NCBI RefSeq assembly: GCF_015667795.1 | Contig: NZ_JADPEL010000014.1 | Coordinates: 1-64,000 of the forward strand | Length of the DNA stretch: 64,000 nt | Direction of reading: 5' to 3' | Origin: Clostridium sp. D53t1_180928_C8 | GTDB lineage: Bacteria > Bacillota > Clostridia > Clostridiales > Clostridiaceae | Shown here: piece after piece, positions 43,730 through 52,807 of the stretch | Layout of the letters: every line of letters begins with the position of its first letter | Numbering within the stretch: position 1 is the first letter of the stretch | Made by a program: the position numbers and the translations under genes | Notes under the pieces: generated by a model | Databases searched by the model: none | The model's input: only the letters and a program-made list of their open reading frames with translations | Told to the model about the DNA's origin: nothing

Positions 43730-44974
43730 TTACCTAATCTGCCCATTTCCATAAATAATATACTTAATAGTAGTAAGCTCTTTAAGACCCATAGGTCCTC
43801 TTGCATGAAGTTTTTGAGTGCTAATTCCTATTTCAGCTCCAAATCCAAATTCTTCTCCATCAGTAAATCTTGTTGATGAATTTACATAAACAGCCGCTGC
43901 ATTTACCTTCTGTAAGAACTTTTGAGAATTTTCATAATCTCTAGTTACTATAGCCTCTGAATGACCTGATCCAAATTGGTTAATTATATTAATAGCTTCA
44001 TCTATATTTCCAACTACCTTTACTCCAATTTTATAATCTAAATATTCATTATACCACTCTTCATCATTTGCCTTTACTATTGATGAATCATAAGCAATAG
44101 AAGATTCATCACCTCTAATCTCTACATCTTTTTCTCTTAAGGCTTTTAATACTATTGGCATAAACTCCTTCGCTATTTTTTCATTGACTAATAATTTTTC
44201 TGCTGCATTACATACAGATGGTCTTGAAGTTTTTGCATTAACCACTATATTTTTAGCCATTTCAAAATCAGCATATTCATCAACATATATATGACAATTT
44301 CCTGTTCCAGTTTCAATTACAGGAACAGTTGCATTTTTTACTACGGCTTGAATAAGACCTGCTCCACCTCTTGGAATTAAAACATCTATATACTCATTTA
44401 ATCTCATCATTTCAGTTGCAACTTCTCTACTGGTATCCTCTACTAATTGAATCGAATCCTTTGGAAGTTCTACAGACTCAAGGCCTTCTCTTAAAACCTT
44501 AACTATAGATTTATTAGAATTTATAGCTTCACTACCACCTCTTAAAATAACTGCATTACCAGCCTTAAAGCAAAGTCCAGCAGCATCACTTGTTACATTA
44601 GGTCTTGCTTCATATATTATTCCTATAACTCCTAATGGTACTCTCTTTTGCCCAATTTGTAATCCATTAGGTCTAGTCCACATTCCTAAAACTTCTCCAA
44701 CAGGATCAGGCAGTGATATAACTTGTCTTAATCCATTTGCCATTCCTTCTATTCTTTCTTCATTTAAAGCTAATCTATCAAGCATAGCTTTTGAAGTACC
44801 TTTTTCTATAGCCTTTTGTAAATCAATTTTATTAGCATTAATAATTTCTTGCTTATTATTAACTAAAAAATCCGCCATTGCATTTAAACCCTTATTTTTT
44901 TCTGCAGTACTTAAATTTCCTAATATAAAAGAAACTTCTTTTGCTTTTTTACCTTTAACAATTAATTCATTCAT
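43730..44974 (-). CDS. proA: glutamate-5-semialdehyde dehydrogenase (gamma-glutamyl phosphate reductase)
   Basis: The 414-residue NADPH-dependent enzyme catalyses the second step of proline synthesis. The catalytic Cys lies in SRPSVCNAAEKL near residue 255, and the C-terminal GPMGLKELTTIKYI motif is typical of the family. It follows proB by 22 bp on the minus strand. The length is normal. Confidence 0.97.
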   Translation of the reverse strand: MNELIVKGKKAKEVSFILGNLSTAEKNKGLNAMADFLVNNKQEIINANKIDLQKAIEKGTSKAMLDRLALNEERIEGMANGLRQVISLPDPVGEVLGMWTRPNGLQIGQKRVPLGVIGIIYEARPNVTSDAAGLCFKAGNAVILRGGSEAINSNKSIVKVLREGLESVELPKDSIQLVEDTSREVATEMMRLNEYIDVLIPRGGAGLIQAVVKNATVPVIETGTGNCHIYVDEYADFEMAKNIVVNAKTSRPSVCNAAEKLLVNEKIAKEFMPIVLKALREKDVEIRGDESSIAYDSSIVKANDEEWYNEYLDYKIGVKVVGNIDEAINIINQFGSGHSEAIVTRDYENSQKFLQKVNAAAVYVNSSTRFTDGEEFGFGAEIGISTQKLHARGPMGLKELTTIKYIIYGNGQIR

Positions 44975-44996
44975 TTATTAATTAACTCCCTTCTTA

Positions 44997-45803
44997 TTAT
45001 TTTTTTATAAATAATGTTCCAATTTCCTTACCTTCAGTTATATCCATTAATATTGATGGATTATCTCCATTTGCTAATATCATATTACACCCTGCCATTG
45101 TAGCTCTTTTAGCAGCTGTCAATTTAGTAGCCATTCCACCTGTTCCAAGTGAACTTCCTGCACCACCAGCACATGCCTCTAGCTCTGATGTAATTTCTTC
45201 TACAACTCGTATTAACTTAGAATTAGGATTTTTTCTTGGATCTGAATCATAGAAACCATCAATATCAGATAATATAATTAATAAATCTGCTGATACTAAT
45301 TGTGCAACTATTGCAGATAAATTATCATTATCTCCAAATCTAACTATATTTTCTATCTCATCTATAGCAACAGTATCATTCTCATTAACTATTGGTATTA
45401 TTCCATTTTCTAATAAAGTTTCAAATGTATTAACAACATTTTCTCTTATATGATCATCTTCTATAACATCCCTAGTTAATAACACTTGTCCTACTATATG
45501 ACTATATTCACCAAACAGTTTACTATATATATGCATAAGCTCACATTGTCCTACTGCAGCAACAGCTTGCTTTTCTTTTATGCTCTTTGGCTTTTCCTTT
45601 AATTTTAATTTATTAACACCAACTCCAACTGCTCCTGATGTAACAAGAACAACTTCTTTTCCTGAATTCATTAAATCCGATAGTACTCTTGTTAACTTTT
45701 CTATTCTTGTTAAATTTATATTTCCATTATCATATGTAAGAGTCGATGTTCCAACCTTAACTACTATTCTATTACAATTTTTTATTTGCTCTCTGAAATT
45801 CAC
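44997..45803 (-). CDS. proB: glutamate 5-kinase, short form without PUA domain
   Basis: The 268-residue amino-acid kinase phosphorylates the gamma-carboxylate of glutamate, committing it to proline. The motifs [29 protein letters not shown] and GTGGMATKL are present. The C-terminal PUA domain found in E. coli ProB is absent, as in many short-form kinases. The GTG at 45803 is preferred: GGGAG lies 9 bases before it, whereas it directly abuts the ATG at 45812, and the ATG at 45824 has no site. Confidence 0.95.
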   Translation of the reverse strand: MNFREQIKNCNRIVVKVGTSTLTYDNGNINLTRIEKLTRVLSDLMNSGKEVVLVTSGAVGVGVNKLKLKEKPKSIKEKQAVAAVGQCELMHIYSKLFGEYSHIVGQVLLTRDVIEDDHIRENVVNTFETLLENGIIPIVNENDTVAIDEIENIVRFGDNDNLSAIVAQLVSADLLIILSDIDGFYDSDPRKNPNSKLIRVVEEITSELEACAGGAGSSLGTGGMATKLTAAKRATMAGCNMILANGDNPSILMDITEGKEIGTLFIKK

Positions 45804-45930
45804 CTTAATCATCTCCCAAATCATAGCTTGTTATTTTTATATTATAATTATCTTTATTAATATTTGCTATAAAAATTTCCTTTACATTTATGTCCTTATA
45901 TTCCTTTTAAGATGTTTTGTAACCATAAAT

Positions 45931-46010
45931 TTGAATAAAAACCATGTAAAATTTAATGTTTTTGCATAAAAATTAAATTTTACAAGACTTTTTTTAATTT
46001 TTATGCATCA
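45931..46010. promoter_or_regulatory. ArgR-like boxes between proB and the YjiH-family gene
   Basis: TGCATAAAAATTAAA occurs at 45963-45977 on the plus strand and again at 46007-45993 on the minus strand, a perfect 15-bp inverted repeat with a 15-bp spacer. A related TTGAATAAAAACCATG lies at 45931-45946. All resemble ArgR/AhrC boxes (TNTGNATWWWWATNCANA), each with about two mismatches. They lie upstream of both genes. Confidence 0.5.
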
Positions 46011-46016
46011 AAAGTA

Positions 46017-46045
46017 TTGATTTTTAATATTCTTACATTTAAAAT
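46017..46045 (+). promoter_or_regulatory. promoter of the YjiH-family gene
   Basis: TTGATT (46017-46022) and TAAAAT (46040-46045) are separated by 17 bp. The last ArgR-like box ends 7 bp before the -35 element. Confidence 0.55.
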
Positions 46046-46098
46046 TAATGTAGTTGAATAAATATAAAAAAATCATGTATATATATAAAGGAGATAAA

Positions 46099-47475
46099 AT
46101 GGAAATTTCAAAATTTAAACCATTTGATAATAATAAAGTTACATTAAAAGATAACTTAAAATTTATAATTCCTTCAATTATTGGTGTGCTATTATTTATG
46201 ATTCCAATAAAACATGAAGGCGATGTAACAATTCCAATAGCTATTTTCTCAGGAATGTTAGTAAATTTTCTTGGTGAATATCTAGTATATATAATTACTG
46301 GAACATTAACTGTATCTGCTATAATTAGCTTAGTAACAACATTATTTAAGCCTAAATTTATTACTAATAATAAATTATTAAATTCACTTTTTAATACTAC
46401 ACCTTTATGGTTAACAGCTAGAGTTCTTGGTGGGATATTTGGAGTTCTTGCAGCATTTAAAATAGGACCTGAAATGATAATAAGTGCAGATACTGGTTCA
46501 TTTGTATTACACGACCTTTTAACTGTACTATTCTCTATATTCTTATTTGCAGGATTATTTCTACCACTATTACTTAACTTTGGTTTATTAGAATTCTTTG
46601 GTTCTTTATTAACTAAGGTAATGAGACCAGTATTTAAATTACCTGGTCGTTCATCAATTGACTGTATTACTTCTTGGTTAGGTGATGGTACATTAGGAAT
46701 AATGCTAACTAATAAACAATATGAAGATGGATTCTATACTGAAAGAGAAGCAGCCACTATAAGTACTACATTTTCTGCTGTTTCAATAACATTTAGTTTA
46801 GTTGTAATAAATACCGTTGGACTTGGTAATATGTTTGTGCCATTCTATTTAACAGTTACTTTTGCTGGTATAGTTGCTGCTGTAATAGTTCCAAGAATTT
46901 ATCCATTATCGAAAAAGAAAGATACTTATTATAACGGTGAAACTAAAAAAATAGATGAATCTATTCCTGAAGGATATACTCCTTTTTCATGGGGATATGA
47001 GCAAGCTATAACAAAGGCTAGAAAGAATTCTAGTGTTAAAGAATTCTTTATTGATGGTTCTAAAAATGTTTTAGATATGTGGATTGGTGTTCTTCCTGTT
47101 GTTATGTGTATGGCAACAATTGCTCTTATAATAGCAAATTACACTCCTGTATTTAGAATTTTAGGTTTACCTTTTGTTCCAATACTTCAATTGTTACAAG
47201 TGCCTGAAGCGCTTCAAGCTTCTCAAACATTAGTAGTTGGTTTTGCAGATATGCTATTACCTTCAGTTGTTGCCTCAACAACTATAACTAGTGAAATGAC
47301 AAGATTTATAGTTGCTGCAGTTTCTGTAACTCAACTTGTATATATGTCTGAAGTTGGTGGAGTTTTATTAGGTTCAAAAATTCCAATAAATATAAAAGAA
47401 TTAATAATTATTTTTATAGAAAGAACTTTAATAACTTTACCAGTTATAGTTTTAATAGCAAACTTTATTTATTAA
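46099..47475 (+). CDS. YjiH family membrane protein (nucleoside-recognition/Gate domain), probable transporter
   Basis: The 458-residue protein has about ten membrane helices and two Gate-domain halves; LLEFFGSLLTKVMRPVFKLPGRSSIDC and FADMLLPSVVASTTITSE are typical YjiH-family segments. The substrate is unproven. If the ArgR-like boxes upstream are real, a basic or arginine-related amino acid is a fair guess. The ATG at 46099 is preferred over TTG 46054 because AAAGGAGAT precedes it. Confidence 0.82.
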   Translation: MEISKFKPFDNNKVTLKDNLKFIIPSIIGVLLFMIPIKHEGDVTIPIAIFSGMLVNFLGEYLVYIITGTLTVSAIISLVTTLFKPKFITNNKLLNSLFNTTPLWLTARVLGGIFGVLAAFKIGPEMIISADTGSFVLHDLLTVLFSIFLFAGLFLPLLLNFGLLEFFGSLLTKVMRPVFKLPGRSSIDCITSWLGDGTLGIMLTNKQYEDGFYTEREAATISTTFSAVSITFSLVVINTVGLGNMFVPFYLTVTFAGIVAAVIVPRIYPLSKKKDTYYNGETKKIDESIPEGYTPFSWGYEQAITKARKNSSVKEFFIDGSKNVLDMWIGVLPVVMCMATIALIIANYTPVFRILGLPFVPILQLLQVPEALQASQTLVVGFADMLLPSVVASTTITSEMTRFIVAAVSVTQLVYMSEVGGVLLGSKIPINIKELIIIFIERTLITLPVIVLIANFIY

Positions 47476-47482
47476 TATATTT

Positions 47483-47513
47483 AAAAGCTGTCGCAAATGC
47501 GGCAGCTTTTTTA
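47483..47513 (+). terminator. terminator of the YjiH-family gene
   Basis: AAAAGCTGTCGC pairs with GCGGCAGCTTTT around AAAT, followed by TTATTTT. Confidence 0.88.
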
Positions 47514-47560
47514 TTTTAATCTATTTCATTATTTTTAAATCATCTAATATTCACTAAAAA

Positions 47561-47588
47561 AAGGAGCAAACTTATAGTTTAACTCCTA
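47561..47588 (-). terminator. terminator of the tRNA-Glu gene
   Basis: AGGAGTTAAAC and GTTTGCTCCT pair on the minus strand and are followed by a run of T, 13 bases past the CCA end. Confidence 0.8.
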
Positions 47589-47600
47589 AATCCTTGATAA

Positions 47601-47675
47601 TGGTGACCTGTAGGGGAATCGAACCCCTGATTTCACCGTGAGAGGGTGACGTCTTGACCTCTTGACCAACAAGCC
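47601..47675 (-). tRNA. tRNA-Glu (anticodon CUC)
   Basis: On the minus strand a full cloverleaf can be folded. The acceptor GGCTTGT pairs with ACAGGTC, the anticodon stem TCACC/GGTGA encloses the loop CTCTCAC with U33 and anticodon CTC, and the T arm carries GGTTCGATTCC. The CCA end is encoded at 47603-47601. It reads GAG codons. Confidence 0.93.
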
Positions 47676-47801
47676 TTATTGTAAATAAATTCCTTACAGT
47701 ATTAATATTACCATATTTCTTTTAAATATACTAGATATTTTTTTCCAATTATTATCTTTTTAACTATTTTTTCGTAAAATAAAAAATTTATTTAAAAACT
47801 C

Positions 47802-47862
47802 TTGACTTTTTATTAAGTAATAATTATTATTAGTTACAAGAGATAAATGATAATAACTATCA
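47802..47862 (+). promoter_or_regulatory. ahpC promoter with PerR-like and Fur-like boxes
   Basis: TTGACT (47802-47807) and TATTAT (47825-47830) are 17 bp apart. TAATAATTATTATTA (47818-47832) overlaps the -10 element and matches the PerR box TTATAATNATTATAA at 12 of 14 positions. TGATAATAACTATCA (47848-47862) in the leader matches the Fur 7-1-7 consensus at 13 of 14. Both point to peroxide- or iron-responsive repression. Confidence 0.75.
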
Positions 47863-47891
47863 TTTGAAATGAAATATCAGGAGGTTTTATT

Positions 47892-48455
47892 ATGTCATTA
47901 ATAAATAAAAAAGTTTCAGATTTTAAGGTTCAAGCATATCACAATGGGGAATTCGTAGAAGTTACTTCAGATTCATTAAAAGGTCATTGGTCTGTAGTAG
48001 TGTTTTATCCAGCAGATTTTACATTTGTTTGCCCAACAGAATTAGGAGAATTAGCTGATAACTATGCTAAATTCCAAGAAATCGGTTGTGAAGTTTACTC
48101 AGTGTCTACAGATACTCACTTCGTTCATAAAGCATGGGCTGATACATCTGATACAATTGGAAAAATTAAATATCCTATGTTAGCTGATCCAACTGGTAAA
48201 TTAGCTAGAAATTTCGAAGTTATGATTGAAGAAGAAGGTTTAGCTTTAAGAGGATCATTCGTTATTAATCCAGAAGGTAAGATTAAAGCATACGAAATCC
48301 ATGATTTAGGAATCGGAAGAAGTGCTGAAGAATTATTAAGAAAAGTTCAAGCTGCTCAATTTGTTGCAGAGCACGGAGATCAAGTTTGCCCAGCTAAATG
48401 GCAACCAGGTGAAGAAACATTAACACCAAGCTTAGATTTAGTAGGAAAACTTTAA
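47892..48455 (+). CDS. ahpC: alkyl hydroperoxide reductase subunit C (2-Cys peroxiredoxin)
   Basis: The 187-residue peroxiredoxin reduces hydrogen peroxide, organic peroxides and peroxynitrite. The peroxidatic Cys is in FTFVCPTELGEL (near residue 47) and the resolving Cys in VCPAKWQ (near 166). The C-terminal YF-type extension is of the AhpC type. CAGGAGG precedes the ATG. The permuted AhpF follows 137 bp downstream behind an intervening terminator. It is expected to be induced by peroxide or iron shortage. Confidence 0.96.
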   Translation: MSLINKKVSDFKVQAYHNGEFVEVTSDSLKGHWSVVVFYPADFTFVCPTELGELADNYAKFQEIGCEVYSVSTDTHFVHKAWADTSDTIGKIKYPMLADPTGKLARNFEVMIEEEGLALRGSFVINPEGKIKAYEIHDLGIGRSAEELLRKVQAAQFVAEHGDQVCPAKWQPGEETLTPSLDLVGKL

Positions 48456-48459
48456 TAAA

Positions 48460-48489
48460 TAAAAAGAGTGGTACATCCACTCTTTTTAT
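48460..48489 (+). terminator. terminator between ahpC and the permuted ahpF
   Basis: AAAAAGAGTGG pairs with CCACTCTTTTT around TACAT. It probably keeps ahpC message above that of the reductase. Confidence 0.85.
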
Positions 48490-48592
48490 TCAAATCTTAT
48501 TATTCTCAAGATATCTTTAAATTATTTAAAATTGATAATTTAAAAATGTTTTGATATTAATGCAAAATATTTAATGTTAGGAGGTATATTAA

Positions 48593-50260
48593 ATGAATGA
48601 TATATATGATTTATTAATAATAGGTGGAGGTCCTGCTGGTCTTTCAGCAAGTATTTATGCAGGAAGAGCTAAATTAAATACACTTATCATAGAAAAATCT
48701 GAAATAGGTGGTCAAGTAAATAAAACCTTTGATATTTCTAACTATCCAGGAGCAAAAAATAGTAACGGTCCAAAATTAATGTCTGAAATGAGAGAGCAAG
48801 CTGAAGACTTTGGTGTAAGCTTTATATCTGCTGAAGTTACAGAAGTATATTTAGAAGGTGAAGTTAAAACTTTAAAAACAGATAAAGGTGAAGTAAAAGG
48901 TAGGTCGGTAATAATAGCAACTGGTGCTTCTCCTAGAAAACTTGGCTTTAAAGGTGAAGATGAATTTACTGGTAGAGGTGTTGCTTATTGTTCAACTTGT
49001 GATGGACAATTCTTTGAAGGATTAGAGGTATTTGTAATAGGTGCTGGATTTGCAGCTGCTGAAGAAGCTATATTCCTAACTAAATTTGCTTCAAAAGTTA
49101 CTGTAATAGCAAGAGAACCTGAATTTACATGTGCAAAATCAATTGCAGATAAAGTTTTATCTCATCCTAAAATTGAAGTTAAATTTAATACAGAAATCCT
49201 TGAAGCTAATGGTGAAGACATGGTAAACTATGCAAAGTTTATCAATAATAAAACTGGTGAAACTTTTGAATATCATGCCAAAAAAGAAGATAACGCGTTT
49301 GGAATATTTGTTTTCGTTGGATATGCTCCTAAAAGTAACTTATTTAAAAATATATTAGATTTAGATAAATTCGGTTATATTCTAACTAATGAAAATATGG
49401 AAACTAATATTGATGGAATATACGTTGCGGGAGATTTAAGACCTAAGCAATTAAGACAAATTGTTACTGCTGTAGCTGATGGTGCAATTGCGGCAACAAC
49501 CGCAGAAAGATATGTTATTGAATTAAAGGACAAATTAGGAATTAAAGAAGATACTTATTCTCCTAAGAAACCTGTTAAAGAAAATAAAATTATTGAAAAT
49601 AATTCTTTAGGTAATGTTTCTAGAAAAAGTTCTCTTTTAAATGATTCTTTAAGAAATCAACTTAAAGGTATTTTAGAAAAATTTGAAAGTAAAATTACTC
49701 TTGTATCAATTGTAGATGAATCAAATGCTAAATCTATTGAATTAAAAGATTTAATATTAGATATTGCTGATTTAGGTGAAAAGATATCTACTGAAATATA
49801 TAAAGTTGGTGAAAATTTAGATATTGAAACTAAAATAAATGCAAATAAATATCCAGTAATAGCACTTTTAGATAAAGAAAATAACTATAGTGGTGTAAAA
49901 TTCCATGGAGTACCAGGGGGACATGAATTAAATTCATTTATTTTGGCAATGTATAATTTAGCTGGGCCTGGTCAACAAATTCCAGAAGAAACTTTAAATA
50001 ATATTAATGAAATTTCTAACTCTACTAATATTAAAGTTTGTGTGTCATTATCTTGCCACTTATGCCCTGATGTTGTTGTATCAGCTCAAAAAATTGCTAT
50101 AAATAATAAAAATATTGAGTCTGAAATGATAGATATATCTAACTTTAAGGAAATAAAAGATAAATTTAAAGTTATGAGTGTTCCTGCAATAATAGTAAAT
50201 GATGAAAAAATATATTTTGGTGCGAAAAAAATAGATGAAATTATAAATTTAATAAAATAG
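48593..50260 (+). CDS. AhpF-like NAD(P)H:peroxiredoxin reductase with swapped domain order
   Basis: The 555-residue flavoprotein begins with a thioredoxin-reductase-like module (about 1-310): FAD motif IGGGPAGLSAS, redox CSTC, NAD(P)H motif VIGAGFAAAEEA and the second FAD motif DGIYVAGDLR. After a Lys/Pro linker (about 325-350) comes a double thioredoxin-fold module (about 360-555) whose CHLC at 488-491 within SCHLCPDVV matches the redox centre of the AhpF N-terminal domain. In E. coli AhpF this module is at the N-terminus. Expected role: electron transfer from NADH to AhpC. TTAGGAGG precedes the start. Confidence 0.88.
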   Translation: MNDIYDLLIIGGGPAGLSASIYAGRAKLNTLIIEKSEIGGQVNKTFDISNYPGAKNSNGPKLMSEMREQAEDFGVSFISAEVTEVYLEGEVKTLKTDKGEVKGRSVIIATGASPRKLGFKGEDEFTGRGVAYCSTCDGQFFEGLEVFVIGAGFAAAEEAIFLTKFASKVTVIAREPEFTCAKSIADKVLSHPKIEVKFNTEILEANGEDMVNYAKFINNKTGETFEYHAKKEDNAFGIFVFVGYAPKSNLFKNILDLDKFGYILTNENMETNIDGIYVAGDLRPKQLRQIVTAVADGAIAATTAERYVIELKDKLGIKEDTYSPKKPVKENKIIENNSLGNVSRKSSLLNDSLRNQLKGILEKFESKITLVSIVDESNAKSIELKDLILDIADLGEKISTEIYKVGENLDIETKINANKYPVIALLDKENNYSGVKFHGVPGGHELNSFILAMYNLAGPGQQIPEETLNNINEISNSTNIKVCVSLSCHLCPDVVVSAQKIAINNKNIESEMIDISNFKEIKDKFKVMSVPAIIVNDEKIYFGAKKIDEIINLIK

Positions 50261-50275
50261 CAAGGAGAGTAGATG

Positions 50276-50320
50276 GGAGAGTAGATGAATTTGTGTAAAA
50301 CACAAATCTATCTACTCTCA
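50276..50320. terminator. bidirectional terminator after ahpF-like and ABC-ATPase genes
   Basis: GAGAGTAGAT pairs with ATCTACTCTC with inner TTTGTGT/ACACAAA, between two convergent genes. A direct repeat of GAGAGTAGATG lies at its left edge. Confidence 0.75.
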
Positions 50321-50322
50321 AT

Positions 50323-52014
50323 TTACTTTAATCTTAATTTTCTATATCTATTATATGCACATATAATTTCTTGCTTTCTAACCATAGCAAGACTTCCATA
50401 GCCACCTCTAGCATTGTCAATTCCAATAAGATTCGTATTTATTTCTTTAATAATTTTATCTGTAATTTCAATTAATGTTGAATCTTTTCCCATAAATCTA
50501 TTTTCAACATATTTCATTATGGCACCAATGGTATTTAACTGTTCACTATCTACTATTTGTTCAACAGCACGTAAATCTATATTTTCTCTATTAATAGAAA
50601 TTCCATCCTTACCTAATGTTTTGACTTTAACTCCTTTAGGTCCACTTTCTATTGTTCCTTTAAGAAGTACTCTATTAAAATCTATATTAATATTTATATC
50701 TTTATTATGCTCTATATTTCCTTTGCTTAAAGCTTTAGCCTTTTCCGTTACTTCAAAGGGTTCGTAATTATCCATTTGAATAACTAAATCCGCAATATCG
50801 AAGAAATCCCCTGAACTCCCAGCTACTAAAATTGTAGATATACCTTTTTTATTATAAAGACTTCTTGCAACATCAATAAATGGTGTTATTGGTTCTTTAT
50901 CCTTTGCTATAAGCTGTTGCATAATACTATCTCTAATCATAAAATTAGTTGCTGATGTATCTTCATCAATTAAAAATAATTTTGTTTCACTTTCAATTCC
51001 TTCAATTATATTAGCTGCTTGTGATGTACTGCCACTTGCATTTTCTGTATAAAAATTCACTGTATCTTTTCCATTAGGGAGATTATTTATAAATAACGAT
51101 ATATCTGTTTTAGTTATTGCTCTACCATCTTCAGCTCTAACTTTTAATGCAGTATTATCTGTAATAACAAATTCTCTTCCATCACCTTCAATATGATTGT
51201 ATATCCCAAGTTCTAGTGCTCTTAACAATGTAGACTTTCCATGATACCCCCCACCAATTATTAGTGTTATTCCTTCTGGAATTCCCATGCCTTTAATTAT
51301 TCCTTTATTAGGCACATTAAATTCTACTTCTAACTCCTTAGGTGATATAAACTTCTTACCATTTTTTAATGGTTTCTGTGAAACCCCACTTTCTCTTGGT
51401 AAAATAGAATTATTAGCTACAAATGCTATTAATTTTCTCTTATTAAGCTCACATCTAATAAATTCTTGATCCTCAACTAAATCTATTCTATCACTTAATG
51501 CTTTAACATTTATATTATTATAAATTAAAGTATTTTCTACTATGTTAGGTAAAACATTAAATAATATTTTTTCTAATTCAGAAGATAATACACTTCTTCC
51601 TTTAGCAGGAAATCCTATATAAAATCTAGCTTCAACTTTATCATTATCAATTATTATTGAAGTTCTTTCTAATATTTGTTGAGTACATCTACTTATTTCT
51701 AAGAGCCCACTTTTCCCTGACCCAAATATTTTTTCACTATATTTATATATATTTTTACTAAATAACCTATTTAAAAAATCACATAATGCAATTCTCTTGT
51801 ATTTCTCATTAAATAATTGCCCTGGAAATTTATTAACTTTATTTTCAACTATTACCCTAACCCGCGAAGGCGATGCGAAAGGATCACCCTGAACATAATC
51901 TATACTTAATACATAGTTATTAAATTTATATTGACCTTCTAAATCCTTATAACATTTATATCCACGACCATTAATTCTATCTAATTCTCTTTTTAAATCA
52001 TTTAGATTTTTCAT
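50323..52014 (-). CDS. predicted ATPase of the ABC class (COG3044 type)
   Basis: The 563-residue cytoplasmic protein has Walker A GGGYHGKSTLL near residue 258 and a Walker B-like FLIDEDTSATNFM near 345. No membrane partner or canonical LSGGQ signature is present. COG3044 proteins are conserved but uncharacterised, and are not transporters as far as is known. It follows the DUF1836 gene by 3 bp on the minus strand, so the two are translationally linked. Confidence 0.82.
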   Translation of the reverse strand: MKNLNDLKRELDRINGRGYKCYKDLEGQYKFNNYVLSIDYVQGDPFASPSRVRVIVENKVNKFPGQLFNEKYKRIALCDFLNRLFSKNIYKYSEKIFGSGKSGLLEISRCTQQILERTSIIIDNDKVEARFYIGFPAKGRSVLSSELEKILFNVLPNIVENTLIYNNINVKALSDRIDLVEDQEFIRCELNKRKLIAFVANNSILPRESGVSQKPLKNGKKFISPKELEVEFNVPNKGIIKGMGIPEGITLIIGGGYHGKSTLLRALELGIYNHIEGDGREFVITDNTALKVRAEDGRAITKTDISLFINNLPNGKDTVNFYTENASGSTSQAANIIEGIESETKLFLIDEDTSATNFMIRDSIMQQLIAKDKEPITPFIDVARSLYNKKGISTILVAGSSGDFFDIADLVIQMDNYEPFEVTEKAKALSKGNIEHNKDININIDFNRVLLKGTIESGPKGVKVKTLGKDGISINRENIDLRAVEQIVDSEQLNTIGAIMKYVENRFMGKDSTLIEITDKIIKEINTNLIGIDNARGGYGSLAMVRKQEIICAYNRYRKLRLK

Positions 52015-52017
52015 AAA

Positions 52018-52590
52018 TTACTCCTGTTCAACAAAAAATTCATCAATTAACTTTTCACTCATTCTTCTATACATATTACTCATATTTACTAAAGAACATA
52101 ATATTAAAAACTTCTTTTCAAACTCACCATCTAATTTTTTATTTTCATCAACTTTATTACTTATTTTTTCTATTTTATTATTTACACCAGCAATAAAATT
52201 ATTTTCATCTTCCCTACACTCATCTAAAAAACAAGAATACATTTCTCTTAATGGATAATTATCTTCTTCTGATTTATTTATAATTTGATCTAAACATAGT
52301 TTTATATCATTAATTGATAAAACACCTTTTAAATTATAAATTAAAGACATTAATATTATATGTTCCTTTGAATACTTCTTATTTTTTATTGGTAATAGTA
52401 ATTTACCTTTAGCATAATTATTAATCATCGTTTTTGTTAATATTTTTTCATCTTCATTTCTTTTTTGTTCATTTAATTTTGATTCAAATAACTGTATTAC
52501 TTGATCCATATATAAATCTATCTCGGGTATTTCATCTAATTTTATATTGCTTTGTAATTGTAAATTATTTAATACATCTAGTATTTCCAT
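52018..52590 (-). CDS. DUF1836 domain-containing protein
   Basis: The 190-residue protein contains the DUF1836 motif with TKTMINNYAKGKLLLPIKNKKYSKEHI, which looks like a helix-turn-helix plus wing near residues 45-90. Family function is unknown; DNA binding is plausible. The ATG at 52590 is preferred because GGAGG lies 6 bases before it. It is coupled to the downstream ABC-class ATPase. Confidence 0.75.
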   Translation of the reverse strand: MEILDVLNNLQLQSNIKLDEIPEIDLYMDQVIQLFESKLNEQKRNEDEKILTKTMINNYAKGKLLLPIKNKKYSKEHIILMSLIYNLKGVLSINDIKLCLDQIINKSEEDNYPLREMYSCFLDECREDENNFIAGVNNKIEKISNKVDENKKLDGEFEKKFLILCSLVNMSNMYRRMSEKLIDEFFVEQE

Positions 52591-52807
52591 GACATCCTCC
52601 ATATAGTTTTAAAAACTATCTCTTATCACTATTATATTTTAATAATAATAGTATTTTCTAATATTTGCAAGAAAAACAGATGTATTTAATGATAATTTCC
52701 TTAAATCTCCTATTATAAACTTTGACTCTTTTGCACATATAATAAATAATATTAATATAATATCATGTAGTTTTCAAAACTACATATTGAATTGAGAGGT
52801 GTTTATT

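Noticed and set aside
45804-45824. Longer ProB starting at ATG 45824 or 45812
   Set aside because: The GGGAG site is well spaced only for the GTG at 45803; 45812 directly abuts it and 45824 has no site.
50260-50320. Direct repeat of GAGAGTAGATG as a mobile-element footprint
   Set aside because: It is explained by the arm of the bidirectional terminator plus one chance duplicate.
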